64,000 bases of DNA from Gonatopus flavifemur (Eukaryota; Arthropoda; Insecta; Hymenoptera; Dryinidae), in NCBI GenBank assembly GCA_018340375.1, contig JAFFJZ010000010.1, forward strand, positions 6,138,001-6,202,000, given 5' to 3'. Below the pieces are notes generated by a model, which saw nothing but the letters and a program-made list of their open reading frames with translations, was not told the origin of the DNA and did not search any database. This document shows positions 58,914 to 64,000 of the stretch, piece by piece. The position numbers and the translations under genes are program-made. How positions within the stretch are numbered: position 1 is the stretch's first letter; the number at the start of each line of letters is the position of its first letter.

Positions 58914-59593
58914 CCCATATGGAAATATTTCACTGATTTCTGAAAGTTTCTGTAAAATCTCTGAAAAACTCTGATTTATCTCCACAAAAGTCTGGGAAAC
59001 TCTTAGACTTCGATGAAAAATCTCACATTTTTGGGACATCGTTATCAGAATTTTTTCGGGGTTCATCAGATATTTTTTATTGAAATTTCAGATAGATGAT
59101 AATGAATTTATTCCTGACAAAACTCTGAAAGAATATGATAAGTCCCTGATTTCCTGGACAGGTGAGTGAAAATTATCAAAAGCGAGTAATATTTAGAACT
59201 TTTGAGTTGACACTACCAGCCATAAATCCAGCAGACGATTGTTCTGGCTCTGTATTAAATTACGTCAAATGTCACTCATGTTTCGTGATTTGTTTATACT
59301 CTCCAGAGGAAACACAGACATTTATCATACTTTTCTCTAATGAACTCGGAAAAAGATCCGAGAAAATTCTGACAATTACTCATATTTTATGATTCTTTTA
59401 TAGCTCTCGGACAAAACACGGACATTCATCATACTTTTTTGAGAGTTTTGTCAGGAATAAATTCATAATTATTTATCTGAAATTTGGATGAAAAAACATA
59501 AAAATGTCCCAAAAATTTTAAATTTTTTTATCGAAATCTCAGAGTTTCTCAGAGATTTTACAGAAATTTTTCAATAAAATATTCCCATGCGGG
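58914..59593. mobile_element. CCC-type 2-bp-TSD hairpin (CCCATATGGAAATATTT)
   Basis: CCCATATGGAAATATTTCA and AATATTCCCATGCGGG are imperfect inverse ends, AA on both sides. Arms pair through TCTGTAAAATCTCTGA, TTTTTGGGACAT and AATTTATTCCTGACAAAACTC. The unpaired middle contains a direct duplication around GACATTTATCATACTTTT (59310 and 59425). 680 bp. Confidence 0.75.
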
Positions 59594-59600
59594 AAGCCTA

Positions 59601-59860
59601 CACTGTAAAAAATAATCGGAATTTCCCTATACACAGCAACCAGGAAGTTCTGATCATCGGATACGCTGTTGGAAATTTCCGCATGAAGCTTCAATCACAG
59701 GTGATGGAAGCAATTTCCATTCACGTGATTGAGAAAGTTCTTGAAATTTCAATAACATTTGGATAAAAATTTAGTTTATAAACTGTACTGTTATGAGCAA
59801 TATAATATAGCAAAAATTGAAAATTCAATGACATGTGATTGAAATCCTAATTCCTCACCA
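59601..59860. repeat. CACTGTAAAAAA-led repeat with GTGATTGAAATTTC words
   Basis: Starts TA|CACTGTAAAAAATAATCGG directly after the previous element. AATCACAGGTGAT, CACGTGATTGA and TGTGATTGAAAT recur. No right end was recognised. Confidence 0.4.
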
Positions 59861-60430
59861 GGATGAACTGAGTCTAGTTTACCAAGCATGGTACAACTCT
59901 GAAATGATAATATCATTCAAGCCTCAGCCTAATAGTTGCTACAATCAAGACCCAGCACTGGGGATAGGGTTATAATACCGTTTGCCATCAATGGCAAACA
60001 ATAGAAAAATTTGTTTATCACGGAAGAGCCAACGCTGTTGCAATCTTGTGGCAGTGTTACACCCATCTCACTCCAATGGTCACTCCCATTCTTTAATTGT
60101 AGTTGAAAATAAAAAAGAAACATTCATTTTATAATTTGGATATGAACGAAATAAATGTTGGAAAATTCAAAAAATAATCTTTCTGATCGGTTTAAACTGA
60201 TGAATGATGCAAATCCGGTGTTTCCAGGATGGAAGTAGACGCGTCCTAGAGCAGATGAAGGATTCTTCTTTCTGCCATGGAATCTTCAGAGAAAACTATC
60301 ATATATTCATTGAATGCTTGGTCTCCTACTCGCGAGGAGCAAGTAACACCCTGGTAAGAGTTATTGCAATTTGCCGCTTGGTAGAAAGTTTCACCCTGGG
60401 TCAAGCTATCGCTCAAGTTGAGTCAAGTTG
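59861..60430. other. No gene; CCCAGCACTGG/TTTGCCA fragment
   Basis: 59936-60075 contains CCCAGCACTGG and TTTGCCATCAATGGCAAAC, related to the interior of 51989-52577. Otherwise nothing supported. Confidence 0.4.
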
Positions 60431-61140
60431 GGCTGAGTTCATCTAATGCTTTGGGGAGTGAATTTCGAGCCAATCTTCGAGCCAACCTCAATAATTCTGT
60501 ACGATCCGATCTTCGAGCAGAGCTGAAAAAATTTCAGTCGATCCCAGTTTCGAGCTGAGCCAGAGCTATGAAATCGACGAGCTAGATCGTCACTGAGGAA
60601 ATTTCCCTTCAGACGAGGAAACAGAAAAAATATGTGATGAAAAACTACTTGATTTGACGCATGAAACAAATCAGAGTGTACTTCTTTTCATATTTACCAC
60701 GGTTTATGAAACAATATTGTGTTCAATTAGTAGCAAAGTCAGGAATTTTATAGAAATATACTAGATTATAGTATTCGCAAAGATATTTTTCTATTATAAA
60801 GTTGGTTTTTCTTCATCACCAATCTTCTGAAGATACATTCAATGATGTATTCACCCACCTATTCATTAAAAGATGCTTCAATTAGTCATGAAAATTTCGA
60901 GAAAGCGTTGATTTATACTCCAGCTTTGAGAGTTTCAGAAATATGTTCCATTCCCAAGAGCTTTTGAATGTAAACATTTTTTATGAGCATGTATTTTATC
61001 GATCTAGCTCGACGATTTTCGAGCGAATCCGAGCTCCGATCCGAGCAGTGGAGCTATCGATCCGATCTCCAAGCCAATTCTTACTGTAAAACACAAGAGC
61101 CAAGCCGAGCTCATGCTCACAACTCGGATCAGCTCGGATC
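60431..61140. repeat. GAGCTCG/CGAGCC subterminal-type repeat pair
   Basis: 60465-60590 has TTCGAGCCAA, TTCGAGCAGAGCTG and TCGACGAGCTAGATCG words. 61000-61140 has TCGATCTAGCTCGACGA, GATCCGAGCAGTGGAGCT and CAAGCCGAGCTC words on the other strand. ATCGACGAGCTAGATCG and CGATCTAGCTCGACGAT are direct complements. Dense GAGCTCG words near both ends recall hAT subterminal repeats, but no termini or target duplication were found. Confidence 0.45.
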
Positions 61141-61222
61141 GCGGCAACATTATCTCCAGGCAATATTGGTTGAAGGGTGGGTCAGGTGGGGTGCAGCCTA
61201 TGATCAATGATGCATCAGCAAA

Positions 61223-61339
61223 GTAGGTGATCTTATGGCCGAATGGACATAATTTGACAATGGCTGGTCACTTTCCAGTGCTCTCTAAAAGCAACTAGCG
61301 ATTATCAAATTATATCCATTCGTTAAAAAGACCCCCTAC
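61223..61339. mobile_element. TAGGGGGTCTTTTTAACGAATGG hairpin
   Basis: GGCCGAATGGACATAATTTG on the left pairs with CAAATTATATCCATTCGTTA on the right, with GGTGATC/AGACCCCC extending the arms. About 117 bp. Flanks do not show a clear duplication. Confidence 0.55.
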
Positions 61340-61457
61340 CCAAGATTTATACCATTCCTAATCATTCTCTTCGTTACGTAAATTGCCCAGCCTTGGCTGT
61401 CAGCCCTGCGCCAAGCTGTTTTCTATCGTCAGTACTGGCGGAGCCTGAAGATTGTTA

Positions 61458-61652
61458 CACTGTAAAAATCGTGGGTTTTTTACAAGAAGGGTTTGTAGCA
61501 TCAGGTTTATTCCCCGAATGCCAAAGCTCCATGCATTTTTTCCACGGCGACTTGCGTTTGAAGCATGAACTCCGTGCTATAAACGCTTGGTCGTTGCCAT
61601 GGGTTATTCACTCAAAACCCTTCATGTAAAAAACCCACCATTTTTTTCCGTG
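61458..61652. mobile_element. CAC-type 2-bp-TSD MITE with GTGGGTTTTTTACA arms
   Basis: CACTGTAAAAATCGTGGGTT and AACCCACCATTTTTTTCCGTG ends, TA on both sides. TTTTTTACAAGAAGGGTTT pairs with AAACCCTTCATGTAAAAAA, giving about 38 bp of arm. 195 bp. Confidence 0.78.
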
Positions 61653-62148
61653 TATTCGAATTAAGAATATTCCTCTAAAATATGAGGCTAATACATATTC
61701 CTCTGAGTTTTGAAGGATTGATGTGAGAGTTCCTCTGAACGTTAGAAGAATTGACACTGATATCAAGAGGAAGATATACTGGGCTCATATTATAGAGTAG
61801 ATTCTAATTTTTAGAATATGATATTTCGGTGTACATGGCATACTTACGTGCATGTTCAAATGAACACTCAGAGAGAAGGATGAATTTCTGGAACCACACC
61901 TGCCCATGTGTGCTGAAGGCATTCTCTGAAGGCGGGTTGACACTGACTCAATCCAGGTTGACTGAATCCAGGCCTACGTCCTGATAGAATAATGAGTAAG
62001 TACTTATCCATTAGTGATTTGTATACTTATGACTGATTTGCCGTGGATTTTTATTGATTCAGATTTAGAGAGTAAGGTTTGGGACTCTGCATCACTCTTC
62101 AGGTGCTAACAAAAAAGATACTCAACTACGAAACCCCATTATCTTCTG
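61653..62148. other. No gene recognised
   Basis: ATATTCCTCTAAAATATGAG and similar AATATTCCTCT words recur weakly. No support for more. Confidence 0.3.
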
Positions 62149-62399
62149 CACGGAAAAAAGAAAACAGCAATGGTTACTGTGAATCGCAGTAATTCATTGA
62201 AAAATAATGAAAAATCAAATTCCCGCCGCTCATTACTGCGTCTCCCAGTAACCGTTAATGTCCAAGCAGCATTGACGAATTCAACTGCAATACACATCAC
62301 TGTGATCACGCTAACCTCTATCATCCAAGCGTGTTTTCATTTGTTTTTCAACTGATTGCTGTTATGGACAGTAACCAGTGCTGTTTTCTTCTTTCCGTG
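62149..62399. mobile_element. CAC-type 2-bp-TSD MITE (CACGGAAAAAAGAAAACAGC)
   Basis: CACGGAAAAAAGAAAACAGC and GCTGTTTTCTTCTTTCCGTG are near-exact inverse ends, TG on both sides. GGTTACTG pairs with CAGTAACC. 251 bp, noncoding. Confidence 0.8.
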
Positions 62400-62535
62400 T
62401 GAAAGAATTCCGCCAAAATTGGCATTCGTCATTCTTAACATATCAATATAATTAAATCTAAAATTATTCCATTGTTACCCACAATTGATGAAAATTGGAG
62501 GAACATGTTGAAGTGATACCAGGGATCCCTGAAAA
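62400..62535. other. No feature recognised
   Basis: Short spacer between two MITEs. Confidence 0.3.
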
Positions 62536-62770
62536 CAAGGAGAAAACGAATGTGTTGAAAAGTCCCATAATTTATTAAGGATCAGCACCAGTCTGTGAAA
62601 GATGGAGTTATTTACTTAAATTTACTTCTAAAAGTACCATGATCAGATTTATTTCTACAAGGAATTATGGTAGTTTTGATGGTATATTTAGATCAATAAT
62701 TTTATCTGTCACAGACTGGCGCTGATCCTGAATAAAATATGGGACTTTTTAAAACACATTTTTCTGCGTG
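62536..62770. mobile_element. CAC-type 2-bp-TSD MITE with GGATCAGCRCCAGTCTGTGA arms
   Basis: The right end AACACATTTTTCTGCGTG matches CACGCAGAAAAATGTG. The left end is slightly diverged (CAAGGAGAAAACGAATGTG). AA on both sides. AAGTCCCATAATTTATTAAG and AAGGATCAGCACCAGTCTGT pair with the complementary words on the right. The interior ACTTCTAAAAGTACCAT resembles 53990-54003. 235 bp. Confidence 0.7.
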
Positions 62771-63315
62771 AAGATGCAACCAGACTTATCGGTTACAAAA
62801 GGACACGACGAAAACAGAACTATTCTGACAAATTACTAAAAAATGAAGGAATGAAATCTAAATATCGTTCTGTACAGACCTTCTTCAATCAATAAAGATG
62901 GTCTATGCATAGCGATATTTTCTTTTTATTGCTTGATTTTCGAATAATTCGTTAGAAAAGATTTGGCCCTGGTTGCATCTCCACACAGCACTCGTTGTGT
63001 AAAACATTTCTTCAGAAATAATTAAGAACAATGCAAGAAGTCTCATGCAACACGAATAGACATTTCTTAGAAGTCTCAAACTGTTCTTACTAATAGAAGA
63101 TATCTTCAAGAACGTTTTCACAAACCTTTTAGAGATTTCTGAAAGATGTCTTTTAGACAACGAGTGCTGTGTGGGTCGTCAGGGGGCGTTGGTTTGGTTT
63201 TCCCTTAATTTGACCTTCTGTACATTCTGTTGAAGATAATTGATCATTCTTATCAATGACATCGTGAAAGTAGTCGATTCTGCTGGATTTGGAATTTTTC
63301 TAATGACTCAAGGTA
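62771..63315. other. No gene recognised
   Basis: Nothing supported before the mariner relic. Confidence 0.3.
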
Positions 63316-64000
63316 CCAAGTGTAGAAGCATGAAACCCTTGAAAATGATGACAAATATTTTATTCGAAATAATCTCCATTGCTGTTTATACATTTTTCCC
63401 ACTTTTCCGGCAGTTTATGAATAGCACGCCAAAAAAATAGTTCCTCTTCTGAAGCGAACCAGTTATCGAGCCATTCTTTTACATTTTCATACGAATTGAA
63501 GCGTCGTTCAGCGATAGCGTGTTCCATTGACGCGAATAGATGATAATCGGACGGAACCAAACCTGGAGAATAAGCCGCATGCGGTAGCATTTCCCCAACT
63601 GAACGCCTCGATCGTTTCCCTGACCCAAGATGACTTTGTGTTGCCTTTTTCCATATTCCGGTCGTTTTTCACGCAATGCGCGATTCAAGTCGACCATTTG
63701 CTGTTGACGGTTTGCCCAGGTTTTAGCAGCTCATAGTAGATTACACCCTTCTAATCCCACCAAACACAGAACATTGTCTTCTTTCCAAAACGATTTGTTC
63801 TTGCAGGGGATGTCGATGATTCGCCTGGATTCATCCATGATTTCCGACGCTTAGGATTCTCAAAATCTATCCACTTTTCATCACCTGTCACAATTCGATG
63901 GAGAAATGACTTTCTTTCGTATCCGTCGAACAGCATTTCACAAGTGGTTTTTCGATTTTCTTGCTGTCTTTCGTTCAGTTCATGCGGAACCCATTTTCCC
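63316..64000 (-). mobile_element. Decayed mauritiana-type mariner, cut by window edge
   Basis: The probable 3' end, CCAAGTGTAGAAGCATGAAA at 63316, is preceded by TA and resembles the Mos1-type CCAGGTGTACAAGTA end. The transposase relic on the minus strand starts 44 bp inside it. The other end lies beyond 64000. Confidence 0.75.
63360..64000 (-). pseudogene. Mos1-like mariner transposase, C-terminal two-thirds, broken
   Basis: Upstream part: RKSFLHRIVTGDEKWI with the first catalytic Asp, then FGKKTMFCVWWD followed by a TAG at 63748. Beyond it GVIYYELLKPGQTVN is readable. A frame change precedes VDLNRALREKRPEYGKRQHK. The motif expected to be HDNAPSH reads GQGND, so the second catalytic Asp region is damaged. 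After another frame change it ends with LPHAAYSP, VPSDYHLFASM (third Asp present), and LPEKWEKCINSNGDYFE at 63360. At least one nonsense and two frame changes make this the oldest of the three mariners. Its start lies outside the window. Confidence 0.88.

Overview
The window looks like AT-rich, gene-poor nuclear DNA from an arthropod, most likely an insect. Three different mariner transposase lineages, hAT ends, a non-LTR retrotransposon tail and dozens of hairpin-forming non-autonomous elements lie in 64 kb, and CG dinucleotides are not obviously depleted. Hymenoptera would fit, but the sequence does not prove the order. I found no host protein-coding gene, rRNA or functional tRNA. The only coding material I recognise is decayed transposon protein.

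Layout. 1-8.2 kb: degenerate AGCAAA/TTTGCT repeats with small inverted-repeat insertions. 8.2-17.2 kb: mostly unrecognised single-copy sequence with a few perfect hairpins and a CCAGTACTGG-rich block. 17.2-20.7 kb: a palindrome built of GAACTGTATTCT units, then a foldback element with an irritans-type (Himar1-like) mariner in one arm. 20.7-28.6 kb: largely featureless. 28.6-31.6 kb: paired MITEs, a 972-bp palindrome of GCCCGTTTCTACATAA units, and a hAT transposase C-terminal relic. 31.6-36.6 kb: featureless. 36.6-39.9 kb: tandem repeats, a hAT MITE nested in another element, and a three-part nest that includes a 10-bp-periodic AGATCT palindrome. 41.5 kb: one more MITE. 43.97-47.80 kb: a 3.83-kb non-autonomous hAT element with a perfect 8-bp target duplication, carrying a nested element that itself carries a second mariner with one stop codon. 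50.2-55.1 kb: repeat-filled hairpins and a non-LTR retrotransposon relic split by multi-level insertions. 58.2-62.8 kb: more hairpins. 63.3 kb to the end: a decayed mauritiana-type (Mos1-like) mariner running off the window.

The most interesting signal is a recurring design. At least twelve unrelated-looking elements begin CCC, end GGG, and are flanked by 2-bp direct repeats. A second set begins CAC and ends GTG, also with 2-bp direct repeats. Most fold back on themselves, and several are filled with a short repeat arrayed in opposite orientation in the two arms. Insertions of one element into another give internal empty-site or reading-frame support for several boundaries. No transposase for either set is visible here, so the mobilising enzyme is unknown.

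Large stretches hold nothing I can name. They are listed as such and could be intergenic DNA or introns of a host gene whose exons lie outside.
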